NCBI GenBank assembly: GCA_025642065.1
Contig: JAODUP010000217.1
Location: 67,001 to 131,000 of the forward strand
Source of the DNA: Paralvinella palmiformis
Taxonomy: Eukaryota; Annelida; Polychaeta; Terebellida; Alvinellidae
Length of the DNA: 64,000 nucleotides
Reading direction: 5' to 3'
Shown here: in pieces, positions 12,200 to 25,300 of the stretch
Layout of the letters: every line of letters begins with the position of its first letter
Numbering within the stretch: position 1 is the stretch's first letter
Made by a program: the position numbers and the translations under genes
Notes under the pieces: generated by a model
Seen by the model: only the letters and a program-made list of their open reading frames with translations
What the model was told of the DNA's origin: nothing
Database searches by the model: none

Positions 12200-14368
12200 T
12201 GTTGGTTTTATACACTGTTGTAGCTGAGAACGTAGCTGTTTGGTGATTGGCCTGTTTGTAGCGAGATCAGTAGGAGACAGTGTGCTGCGCTGCGGTGGTG
12301 GCTCAGCGACGACGGCGGTAGTGTGTGAGAGAAACTAGCTAATGGTGTAATGCATCTAGTGGGCTCTAGCTATAACTCAGTTTTCATTGATGGCTGGCTG
12401 GCAAACTGGTCTGGTCTGTATGAGGCAGGATCATTCATTGCTTTATAGGAATGCAAGTGGTTCTGGTGGAGTTTGTTCATAGGAAGAATTTGCGGTCGCT
12501 TTATCCTTAGCATTTGACTTTATTGAAATCGTAAAACCACGCATTTATCACCAAAGTGAAACACTAAAGTTTTGTTACTGGATGGAGTTTGTAAACAGAG
12601 TGCCTTCTAGACAACGGCTAAAAGGCTCACAGCTTGGATATGCTCACTTCAGGCAGGAGTACCGTGTGTTGTACTGTGAATGCTAATCTCTCTCTCTCTC
12701 TCTCTCTCTCTCTGTGGATATGTGTGAACGAACATAGGAGGACATATTAAGTGGGCAGACGGAAAGAGGATTTTTCCCCGATGTTCACAAATGTTCATTT
12801 CAGGTGCGCATAAACGGAACAGCAAAGACAACAATTTAGCTAACTGTGACTAGTAGGGTCAGAAAGGATATTTTTGCACTGTCACCACCCAATATGAATG
12901 ACTACATAACTGTCTGGGACTACTCAGTGTGTATACTTAGATGATATCTGTGCTGAGTATAAAGGCTAAACAGAGGCCTATCTTGATCTTGGAACTTACT
13001 CAACCAGAAACACTGAAGTTAACCGCTGAAATAGAACAAGCAAACATGTGGCTAGAAACAATCAGCCTACCAAGGAATATATCTCATGTACCACATTTTG
13101 TTATGTGTACCACATTTTGTTATCGGTTTTGAACCAGGACAGGGATTAGATTACGTAGGCTCCTTCGGGTACTAACACGACTTGAGTATTTGGGAATTGT
13201 CTGCTAATCCTTACTGGAAGTGTTCAATAGATAGATGCTAGTAGTCAGTGGGTGATCATTAGAAGCCCAAAACTACCACTATGGTATGGCACAAAGGAAA
13301 AGGCCCGTTGTGGAATGAATTCCTTAACTGACCGTCATCTTAATTACTGGGAAGCAAATACCAGGGAACATAAGAAAGATACCGTTTGCTGAACATTATT
13401 CTGCTGATTTAGGGCAATTAGTGTGAGTTCACCTGTGAAGTTCTAGAGGTCAGAACGTCATCTTCTGGAATCTTGGTGGGCTGTTAATGATCCTGCTGGA
13501 GAATTTGATGAGTGCCAGGCTGTAACCTAGTGCTTTATGACGTGTATTGGCTGCGTTACTGAATACAGATATTAGTGACAACTGAGTGTTACGGTATTTT
13601 CCTTTCCAACGGAGTTTTTAAGCTCGAGTTTTCTTGTTTTACACGTAACTATAAGGATATTGTCCTTCCATCCATACTGATATCTGATCCAGGACTAAAA
13701 TCTGCTCCAAGGTAGGTCTCAAGCTATGCATCATGGCATTCTGTTAAACCGCGGGACACATGATCAGAGGAGGATTTGTCGGATGTGCTGACATTTTTTA
13801 GCTCCAGGTGGTATATGGGAGGTTGGTGGAACTGGGCTATATTGAATCAGTTTTATTCCACCATCCCAGGGGGTTCAGCAATCATCTGATTAGCTAAATA
13901 AATACTAGAGTGTTTATATCCCCTACACTCAGGCCTGAGGCAACAGACAAAGGAACCGTTTGTCATTCAGCCAGCTTCCTAATAATATGGTTATTATTAT
14001 ATGGAAACGACAGCAACAAGAAGTGGCATAAATAGTTAACTTTATGTGTATTTTGAGATTTCTTCATGAATAAAACTGTACGTGCAACTGGATGATATAA
14101 GGCCTAAATGTTACTGGATTGGTCTTAGCCGGTAAGGATAAGTGATTATATATTGAGCACGAACAGGACGAGCAGAAAGCAAACCACTAAACACTGTAAA
14201 TCGGTCTGTGGAATACTAGACTGGAGCAGATTAAACCACAGCTACAGCGATAATTTCACATTCTAGCAGGTGTCCATTGGTTCTGGATGTGTATATGAAT
14301 AATAAAGGAAGTGCTAACGTATAAGATGATTACATATTCTGTATGTGATGTGGAGAACATCTTGTAAC
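12200..14368 (+). promoter_or_regulatory. Probable UNC5 promoter and 5' UTR region
   Basis: The stretch 12261-12320 has about seven CpGs in 60 bp (GCGCTGCGG, GCGACGACGGCGG), which stands out against the AT-rich surroundings. A weak TATA-like TTTTATAC lies at 12206-12213 and a (TC)n tract at 12687-12713. The region leads into the initiator exon at 14369, so a transcription start and one or more non-coding 5' exons are plausible here. The exact start and any 5' UTR intron cannot be read from sequence alone. Confidence 0.3.
12687..12713. repeat. (TC)13 microsatellite
   Basis: Pure TC run, GAGA on the other strand, in the presumed 5' flank or 5' UTR of the UNC5 gene. GAGA tracts can be promoter-proximal elements; that role is not shown here. 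Confidence 0.9.
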
Positions 14369-14462
14369 ATGGTAGGATCTATGGCCAGACACAAGAGGGC
14401 ACTGCTGTGTCTGTTGACAGTGTTGTATGAAGTAGCAGCAGGGGTTCAAACAGACACTGAAG
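14369..14462 (+). CDS. unc5: unc5 exon 1: signal peptide
   Basis: Encodes residues 1-31 and the first base of codon 32. A basic stretch (RHKR) precedes a hydrophobic core [15 protein letters not shown], typical of a secretory signal peptide. The frame is open back to a TGA at 14327, so the next upstream ATG at 14348 could add seven residues. The donor is AG/GTAAAA. Confidence 0.85.
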
Positions 14463-17400
14463 GTAAAACACGCAAGAGACCACTTTTTATCACCTGTTAG
14501 AATAAGTGGTAGTTTATTTTCCTTTCGATGGTTGTTGGTTTTTATGCATTCTTCTCCATTTCATCCCTGTTTACTTTTAGTTCACAAAGAGAGACTCTTA
14601 GCATTTAACAAATCAACTGTACGTTGTTAGTTCTTTGTCATGTTATGTCATGACTGACAAAACATAAGTGGACCTATACCGGTGTTATCTGTTTGTAGAG
14701 TAAACAGCCAGGTCAAACTCCATGCTCTATCTGACTTTATAAGCCAATGTACAAACTAATTTCTTCCAGACTTAATATCTTTAGTACATTATGTGGTATC
14801 ACTTGAGTATACATTTAGTATGACAACAAATATAGTGTCGTTTTTCTGATTTATTTAGACTTAAAACACAACTTAGAACTAATAATTGTATTTTATAACT
14901 ACCAAGGTTCCTGAAATGAGCAGTTTGAGACAAAATTGTCTTGCATTTTAATAGACCCTCATGGTTGAGTAAGCATTTACAATGAATGATTTGTATGTTT
15001 AGTATATTTTGTTATATTTATTGGGTATATAGCTGATGCTGTATTTTGTCATAAGGTCCAGTTACAATGACTGCTGGTAATGAATCTAGTCTTGTTGAAA
15101 ATGGTGTGTTTGGGCTGTAGAATGATGTATATTTGGATAAAGGAAGTTTTTCATCATGAACCATCACCCATGTCCATGAAAAAAATGGATAGTGCACTTT
15201 TCATCATCATGGATCATACAAATATCACACTCATTCTTCAGTTGACAAACTTTGTTTTTACTGCATGCATATTTAATGCTAGCAGTCCACAGTTTATGAT
15301 CTGCACATGTGTTACCCTGATATGACTGATGCCAATCACACAAAGGTGACAAATAATTCAGCTTGCCTACTCTATTTTACCTGATTCAAAGCGTTTTATT
15401 TTTTTACAATAGCTCTTTATTTTTTCATCACTTCATTCAGTCCTGTTCCATGTTTCAATTCAAACATTTGGTAGACAATAACCATTATCTGAACATCAAC
15501 ATATGCAGCTCTTATATACCCACTGAATATCGTCACCGTCCAGGTTACCATTTCAAGGCCACCTCATGAGTTGTCCATTTACTGTTAAACTGTGAAGTAA
15601 GAATTGATTCCCAATGGCCATTAAACATTCTGATTTTCTGCTTGTCACACTACACCTGCTGGTTTGAGGTTAAAGCTGGGGTTGTAAGGATTGAGGCGTC
15701 TTCTCTTTATTGCCTGGGATGACCCTGCCCCATCTCTGTGCTAATAAATGGTTAGACACACTTGTAAAGAACAGGTGTTCTGTGGGACACCGTTTCATGT
15801 AATGCATCCCTCACCAAAATGCCATTTCTCTTGTGATTCACAAAGGAGAAAACATGTGCCGCCTGTTGACAAAGTTTGGGAGATATGCTAACATTCCCCC
15901 CTCACCCTTAACATATCTGAAACTTTCTTGTCAGTGAATAACTGCTAGATTTTGTAAAGGTAATAATGATATATTCATGATCTAATCAGAAAAGCCAAGT
16001 GACAAATTGTGATACACATTGTAGTCATATGTACTACATAAAATATAAATGACTGGAGATTAATATACTAAATGGTCATTATATTAGCTATATTAGGGTA
16101 AATGCAAGAGATTCTGTATTTGTTTACAGAAACAGCTGTTACATTCATATCAATATATTTCATATATCAATGTTTTATGATAAGACTTTTTTCTTCTGAT
16201 TTTAATTTGTGATGAGTTAGCTTGTAATTGTTTGCTTTTATATGCTAGGTATGATGATAGTGTTAAAATACATGTCTTGTTAGGAAAATAATGCTGAAAC
16301 AGATCTTCTTTGTTTTGGGGGCAATCTGATTGACATTTTAATGTGACCTTTAGCCATGTACTTAGAAAACAATCAATACCTTCTCAACTAAAATAAATGC
16401 AATCATGAAATTTTCAAATGTAACAACTAACTGATAATAAATGGTAAAGTAAAATTTTATTTATGCCTATCTAAAGTTCACCCATGCAGTCTGAAGGTCA
16501 TATGTCATTTATCCTATGCGATGTTGGCGTATGTTTTTGCAGTGATGATCAGAATGATTGATTAATATGGTTTCTTTTATTGTGTTGATGTATCTTATAA
16601 TTTTTTCAGGACAAGTAGCAGGTGCTGCACTGATGGGTGATTCAGTACAGTCACAACAGGATGCTGCACCAAAGTTCTTGGAGGAGCCAGAAAATTTGTA
16701 CTACATTGTCAAAGGCAAACCAGTCACAATCACTTGTAGGGCAGCACCAGCATTCCAGATACACTTCCGCTGTGTAGGTCAGTGGGTACGACCTGAACAT
16801 GTTATAACTTTAGAGAAAACTGATCCAGATACTGGACAGTCATATCTGGAGACAAGTTTAGATGTGACAAAGGAAGAAGTGGAGGAGTATTATCAGTCTT
16901 ATGATCATGCTCCCAATGAATACTGGTGTGAATGTCTGGCCTTGAACCGTGGCCCAAACCAACCAACACCTATCACTGTGAAGAGTAAAAAGGGCATTAT
17001 ACAAGTGGCATGTAAGTATTAAAATTATACTATTTCACTTGTTACACATTATATTATTACATACTTATTCTGTATTCTCTTAAATAAAACATATTCATTA
17101 TTTCATGGGTACAGCAAATATACATTTATGTCAATGCTAATATTGTTCCATAGTTAACATTGATAATGCATTTTTTTTTTGGGGGGGGGTTGTGATTTAT
17201 CTGACTTGTGGATGTTTTCACTGGTTCCATTGGAATAACAATAACTATGGACCATGGAATTTTTTATTGTTTACCAAGATACCATATATTTGATTTGTCA
17301 ACAATTCATTATGTATTTGGATCATGTCCTGTTTTTTTAGTCATAAGAACTTGAATTCTCCATTCTCCTAGCACTATGATAATAAATTTTACCTACAGTG

Positions 17401-19317
17401 ATATTAAATCTAGAAGCCACTACAAGCAAACAATGCAATTTATATATAGACATTACTGGTAGAGTAATGAGAGTTATAATGAAACTATTATGAATGTTGC
17501 TTTGCGTTTGCCCTTAATCCTTCATATCATATGGTATATAGAATATTTATAAGCATCTTTAATAATTAATCTTTTGTAAAACTCTGTTACAGTATTTTTT
17601 GTGGAAATTATAGTATTGCCATGTGTAAGTTAATGTTTTAGCGTACTGCAGTATAATTATTTCAATTTTATATTTCGCATCAAATGAATTTTAAGCCATC
17701 ATCTACATATCCGGACCAATATTATACTAGTATTCCTACAAGACTAGGGCAATAAACTATAAATCAACAGCTGCTGGGGTCATGTTTTCTATTGCGGATT
17801 CCACCAACCCCATTCCTATTATCCAGTAAATGTAAACAATGCCCATTCAATATATTGGGCCCAAATCAAATGGCAGAATGTCCAATAGAATGATGGCTCA
17901 CTACTAGCAGGTACCTTGGCATTGTATTATATCAGCGCTGGCCCCAGTTTTCAGTGATCCCCTTTGACTGGGTATGGATTTAGTTACCACTGTCCGTGTA
18001 CACAATGAAGGAATTACTCTCCTAGCTGAGGCAAATACCACAGAAGTCTATTCTCAGCAGATAGTGATCTCCTCCCTCAGCAGAGAGAAAACCTTCATGG
18101 ATTCAGCTCTTGGCTTTCCTAAAAACTACTGACGAGTATCGGATTAGATGCCCAAATTTCTGATCAGATCCGAGGAAAAAACTAATTAAGATCACTTGAT
18201 ACACTAACAGTTATATGCAGACAATTTGAAATAACCTATTCTAATTACACATAGTTATATGGAGTGAGTGAATGAGAGTTATTGATTGATTGATTGATTG
18301 GTTGAGTCAGTCAGTGAATGATATTTTGTTTACCTTTGGCGCTGGTCGTATTTGGGACATGTAGCAAATCTCTAGGAAAGGAGATGAACAGATGAAATAT
18401 CTCACAGACACAAGGAACATTGTCATTTGAATCTGTACCTGCGGGTCTTAAGTGCAAAAATACCAATACTCTTAATTCTGACGTTTTTCTTGTCTTTGGG
18501 TTTTGGGATTTATTAGTAGAAGTATATTCCCATATTACTCAATCATACCTGGTCTGCCTACATTAAGAGAAGAACCCCCAGCATTGTCTAAATGTTACAA
18601 AACACCACAAGCAGTGGTGGTTTTGTATGGTAGTGGCATGTAATAAATATATGTGTTAGACTGTATTAGATATCAGCTGCTCTAAACTAAGCAGACTTCA
18701 TATTTTCCGCTTAGACCAATCAACTGTTAAACTGCTAGAGCAATTTCATCGAGTCCTCCGTGCATCATACCGACTTTCAGTGATTTTCTATTGTGAAGTA
18801 TCCACTTTGTTAGCCGCATTTTCTACAAGCCAGGATAGGATATTGGGTTCGTTGTGCATTCAGATCGCAGATGAACTCTTCCTCTCCACCCGTCAGGGTT
18901 CTTCTGTCCTGAATGTTTTCTCACATTTTAGCCAATCAATAAAAAACCCAATGTAATTAATAAATGGTCTGTGATATGCTGAAGTGTTTTATAGTTTCTG
19001 GTGCCTTCAGTTGTTGACCTCTCACCAAAAGACTATGGCTGTGATCATATTGACTGTTAGGTTTATTAGACATCCTTATGGCATCTATTTTTTAGTTTTT
19101 TTAGTCTTCTTTCTCTATTAAATATTTATCTTTGCAGTAATGCATTTATATTTTTCAGATTACTGTTTAATAGAAATCAGTAACCACCGTATTACATTTC
19201 AGGGAATCAAAGTTGTATGATTCGAATTTTGTAGCTATTAGCTCTGGAAAAATACAAACTGACATAGAATAATGACAACTATTTTACTATTCATTTCTTT
19301 CATATTGCATTCTTTTG

Positions 19318-19383
<66 letters not shown>

Positions 19384-22300
19384 TATATTTATACATTTTT
19401 TTCACACTTTTTCTAGTTTTCTTTGAATCCGGCGTATGGCTTCTGGTTCTAGTTATTGGTCCATAATACACGCTTACCTGTTGTAATAGGCAATTAAAAC
19501 GAGGTGATACTAAATGGCCTTTTTGTACTGATGTGTTAAGCCTCACTCACTTACTCACACACTCATTCGCTCACTCACCCACTCTTCGTTTAGATCAGCA
19601 CTTGAACAAAAGCGATCAGTGTCATTTACTCAGTGTGCAGTTACAAGATATAGCCTACAAAGCCAAGTTATTCTATGCTGTAACAATTAATAGTGGACAA
19701 TACGCATGCGATAAGCAGAAATGAATGTAGTGACACCTCCAATGAATACACTGATGTAATAATAAATTATGATTGTTATTTGGCATTGTGAATGATGAAC
19801 TGCTGGGATAAGTTTATGTCTGAATGCTAAATTGGCTTTGTTAGCTGGCAGGGGGGTAAACGGGGCAGAAATAGGGGGCATGAGGTTGGCTGACATAATG
19901 AGGAGACAACATTTTGATATCCGATTAGGTGTTGGGATGATGGCTGGTTTAAACGGCCTGGTAGTAGATCTCCCAGAGTGTTCTTCTGTGTGTTCATTTG
20001 TAAAGGTTGGTAATACAATGTAATGTGGCACGTGTGATCAGCATAAGTGATCATTTGTTGGGGACATCATGGCGTTCACGTTTGTCATGTCGCACTTTCT
20101 TGGTCAAACAAGCAGGAAATTAGGGAGGGAGTTCAATATCTGACCAAGTTTTATCGCTGACAGTTAGTTATCTCGGCTTGTGTCACCTGGCATTGCTTTA
20201 TGATTCAAGTATGCCACCAGGAAATGATATCCCTTGTTCTCGGTGCGGCATCCGGCCCAGGAGGCAAGTGGGTAAATTAATTGAAGCGTTCCTTTATTCC
20301 AGATGATATTGAATCTCGTCACAGCGCCATGTTTGGGATTTGCCTCTACTTCCAGCATCCTACCACAATGACTATTGTTATTCCATGGGCCCTGCTCTCC
20401 GCTGGATAGAAATCTCATTAAAGGGATTTGGCATTAGTATTGAAAACGTGTCCATTAAAATTGTTCCATGACTCACAAATAAAACACTATCAATAATATA
20501 TTTTGTTCAGGTCAGATTTTATGCTTCAGTAAGTCATCAATATCTGGAGGAGACAAAGTCAGACATGTCCATTTTAGGCAGGCTCACACTATCAAAGGGA
20601 TTAACTGGTTTTTGGTGAGCTATTTTCCCAGACCAGTGGTTCGATATAAAGTTGAAGCATGATTGAACTGAATTTCTGTTATTTTAGCTGAGCATAAGTG
20701 CACATTATTAATAGATTACACGTGGATAAAGGATTGTGGAAGAGAAGCCTGAAAGCTGCAGCAGTACAATACCAGTAGTCTTATTTGTATTCATATTGGA
20801 TACCATAGTTATAAATAGCTCACTCATTTGTACATTAAGTGTGTGTCATAAAATTTTAATATTACGCAGAAAGATGGCGGTAAATGAATTAAAAATTACG
20901 GTCTTAAAGCATTGTTTAACTACGTCTTGTTTCTTCTGTTTATTTAATAAATTTCTTTTGTACCTTGTTGGAGATGATCAGATGTGAGCTATAGTCATAG
21001 GTGTTGCTACTAAACCCTGGGGGATCTCTTAATACACCAGTATCTGTAACAAATAAGAGGCAGGGAATTCAACTGACTCAGCAGTCTTAACCGCAAAAAA
21101 ACAACAACAAAAAACCCCAACAACAACAAAGCTAAACAAACAGCAGATGTCATTAACACGTTCAGTACTTCCATGTTTTCCTTCATTTACTTATGTTTGT
21201 AACTTAATACGAAACCCCGGGAGAGCCCTCATTACCAATAAGGCTTTGTCTGGTTCATCATTAGGCTGTTTGAAACCCTATCACCCTTCAGTCCAAGGCT
21301 ATATATGTGTAGATTTCTTATTACTAGTTTATTTATGATTCTTGAAGCTTGAGCAACATCATGAACTACGCTATATTAAAAACAAGATGAGGAAGGTGTT
21401 TAGTTGTATGATACAGCAACTGCTGGAGAATTATAAAAGCTATCAATATTTTAAGCAATTTCAGTATGAATCTCCAGGAATTGGTGAAGACATAATATCA
21501 TGCAGTGTTTCTTTGTAAATAATCTTGTTTGATTAATCAGATTTTCTTGGCACTAATTAAAATAAGTTTCCTGTGCCAGCAAGATTATCCATTGATCAGA
21601 ACTGCTTCTTTTGATTTCAAAGAGCCAATGTTAATTTCCTGTTTACAGTAAAAGAACCACCATTACGCTAGTGTGACAAAAATATGTACATCTGCTTATA
21701 TAATTAACCATCAAGTACGTTTCTCATGAATATATGTGAATATCTGTTGGTGTTGATCTGTTGGTGATTCGTTGTGATATGAATTGGTGGCTTGTCATAA
21801 ATGTAGATTGTTAAGCTCGACTGTTTCTGATAGCACTGTTGTGTGATTGATTGTCCCTGCTTATGTGGGATGAGAATTCATCTACAACCCATATTTAGTC
21901 ATGAGTTGCTTGTCTTGAGGCATTAGTTAGTCCGATATTAGACATGTTTGGTGTCCTGGTGGAATGTCCAGATCAGAACATCATCTCCCGCTGTTCTTCA
22001 GTCTGTTCCCAAGTTCTTATCAAGGCTTGTGCCCACAGGAACCGGGAACCTCATAGATCTTATAGATATTGCTTCAGTGGGTACCCTGTTCATCTAGGGT
22101 TTGTACCATTACCCAAAAGCCTCATGGTAGACATGCCATTATGGTTGGCTTGCTCAGTTTGTCACAGTTCTCCGTGGTGTGGTGATCTTTATCAGGAGGA
22201 AGACCATCTTCTACGACTGATGTTCATTTCCTCTATCATGTACCAATCATTTGTTGCTATCAGGCAAAGATCTTTCCTTAGCGGAATTGCCTCTATTGAT

Positions 22301-25300
22301 TTTTGTTGCCGTACTGGGAGGCTACAGCGATATTATTCTGTTTGGCTGGAGTGGGCCAGGCACTTGAAATAACTTCTGAGAATTGTAGAATGTTTACCTA
22401 AGAGAGACTTGAAGCTTCTGCCGATCTCTGTCCTGTTATATTTGTTGGATGTTAATAAAAAGTGTTTATGCTCTAAACTAAAAGCAATAGCAGTTGTATA
22501 TTTCACAATTAATAAGATATTTCGCTGTATTGTATTGTATTATTGAATGTAGTTAAAAAAATTCAGAGCCAAATGTGGGATACTGTTATATTGAAGGATA
22601 ATGTTTATAACATTATGACTATTGTATCTTCTTCACTCATTTAATACTATAACAGTCACGATTACATATTTACAAAGGCAATTAGAAAAGGACCCAATCA
22701 ACACATAATAATCATCTTAATAATTTCCTTGTCAGTCTGCAGTGATAACAATGATCACTATCTTATGACTATCTTAAGACAATTCAGCCTTATGAGAAAT
22801 TCTGCCTTAATTGTTATTAGTGATTTTATTTGTTCATCATACTGGCAGTTTACTCTTTAACTGTACTGTTCACATATAAGCATATTGCTTGTGTTTTATT
22901 TCAGATCTTCGGAAGCGTTTTGAGAGAGAGCCTATTAACACTGCTGTGGAAATTGAATCTGCTGCTGAACTGCAATGTCTGCCACCTACAGGCTCCCCCA
23001 TGCCTCAGGTTTGTAGCTTATTAGTCTCCAATAACATATGGCATTACACTGTTGTAACATATACTTGATTAGGTAGTCTGGTAGCTGAACTTCATCTAGT
23101 TGCTGCCATAGATAATATCGTAGCTTTGTTTTACATTACATCCTTTAGTTATTTTGTCTTGTTAATCATACATGTGTAGTATTCCATGCAAATGTTAGAG
23201 TATTAGTAATGAAGGGTACATGATTATTTCCATATTTATTATATTCATTGGGATACAGTACAATTATCCATGTTTTGCATGGATATGTAATCATCTGTTA
23301 TCATATAAAAGAGAAGATTACTAAATAAATAACACTTTTACTAACATGACTAGTAATAGCTGCCTTCCTCAGCATTTCCGACAACAGCATTTGCTCTTAA
23401 GTGTTAAATTTTCTGACCTTAGATTTCCTTCCAGAAAAGGTGAAATACGAATATATTCTTAAGTAACGTATTTAATTTCAGTAAGTTAAGTTTTTTGTAC
23501 GTTACATGAAGGGTGTGTTTGTATGGTTTAAATCCAGATCATTTGATTATTGTCTAAGCTTACACCTGAAGCCTTCCTGAGTATGAAACTAAATAATGAA
23601 AATGATCTTTTCCTCAGATAATAATAAAAAAGAGTTTATCTCATTTGTTTTGGTGACTGGGTATATTTAGCAGTGAGCACATTTATGATAACATTGTACA
23701 TCTCATATAATGAGAATATTTATAATTTATAAAGTATTTCTAGTAAGCTAACATAAGCTGACTGTTATTTTTACATAAATACATGAAAACGTCATAAATT
23801 ATTCTGTTCTACATGGCTGTGTAATGTCAGATGTGTACTCACTTGTACCGGAGAGTATTGTTCCTGTGCACATGCTATGTCTTTGTTTAATTTGGATCTC
23901 ACATTGCATTTGGATATACAATGCAGTGGTGTTGGTGTGTTTGTGTAAATATAACTCTAGCTATTACATATAAATGGGTAATAATTTTTGACAAGGGTAG
24001 GTCTCAAGATTATGTATATGCCTCTTTAATAGACCAAAGCTTATTGGTTTACCTATTGTTTTGGTAAACTACTTAGTTAATATTAGCAACTGTAGGAGGT
24101 ATGTTTATCAGACCAAGTATTACTTATCAACTGTATTGCCGCCCCCTTCTCATTGTTCTGCTCTCATCTTTATGTGACTATCTCAGTGGGACAGTTAATC
24201 TCCACTTGGAGACACAACATAATACAGTTGACTCTGTTCACCAGTCAACTGTGTCTTTCATCTTAATCTAAATTATGCTTCTTTCTGCATCAACTTTTAT
24301 TTATGTTAAATCATCTGCTGACAGTTATTCTGTAATTTGTTTAGTGTATACTTTATTTGTATAAGATTACCTCATAACATTAACACTTGCTTTATGTAGT
24401 TAGTTAAACTTTGTTATAATATATTTGCCCTTTGTTTGAATTGTAAATATAATGAAATGCTGGGAAAAAGGTGGTGATGATCCACGTTCATATCAGGATA
24501 TTTGTAGTGGTTAGTTTGGTGATTAACGTCTGATTGCTTATTTCAATGCATTATGATTATTTGTATGGATTAATTAGACAGAAATTAGAACGGTACAGAT
24601 CATTTGTAATTAATTAAATGAACTGTTTCTGCAAATGGTGGCGTCTGTGCAGACTCTGTCTCTGTCCAGGTGATGATGAGCATGAGATCTTTTCGTTTCA
24701 GCTGCCAGCAGTTTCAGGAAATCATGTCCTTTGCCTCTGCTTATCATGTTTGCTATGACCAGTGGAGACTGTGAACAAATATGGCCTGTTTGGTTAAATC
24801 TGTTTGAAATTGTTTGAAGTCTGTGAGGCTGGATTCATTACCTGTGTATTGCAGCAGTAGATGATTGTTGACTCAACAGGCCAGATGGCTTGGGGTGTGC
24901 TCTGGGATGAGGCCGTCAGAGGCTACCCCCGCACGCTGAATACAATAGACTCACCCTGAGGGGGGCTGTCCAGGCGGGATGAACTATGATACAAAGGCTG
25001 AAGGCTCCCTCTGGCTTCATGGCACTGATCTTTCTCTCATATGGTGACATTCTGCAACAAATGAACACTGCTGAAATTGAGCAACAGCAGGTCACGCTAT
25101 CTCTCAGAGCAGTTATAATAATTTATGTAAACCACTTGAGAAGATGAGTTAACATGTTATGTGCCATGTGTGAATCAATGTTTGCAGTCTGTGTTGCTTG
25201 ATGGAGGACGGATGAGTAGAACCCAGCATGAATATAGATAAAATTGGCATTTAATGTGGTTTGTCTACCACCATGTGGCAGACTAAAAATAATATCAGTT

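Larger units (their letters stand above)
1..12200. other. Upstream flank, no gene recognised
   Basis: About 12 kb of AT-rich DNA with stops in all frames. The few open frames longer than 75 codons are translations of CA or TA microsatellites, of SINE sequence, or have no recognisable domain. I see no exon with credible acceptor and donor sites matching a known family. It contains a SINE copy at 504-676, a tRNA-like segment at 1149-1209, a second SINE-like element at 5672-5945 and the microsatellites listed separately. It probably lies upstream of the UNC5 gene and may hold distal regulatory DNA, which cannot be recognised by eye. Confidence 0.6.

Noticed and set aside
18279..18300. GATT repeat in intron 2 as another SINE tail
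   Set aside because: The adjoining sequence does not match the SINE body on either strand.
19238..19546. 102-codon minus-strand ORF
   Set aside because: Open only because of the (TA)31 tract, which has no stops in this frame.
20164..20418. Minus-strand 84-codon ORF in a GC-richer block
   Set aside because: No family match. The block may be conserved non-coding DNA, but that cannot be shown from one sequence.
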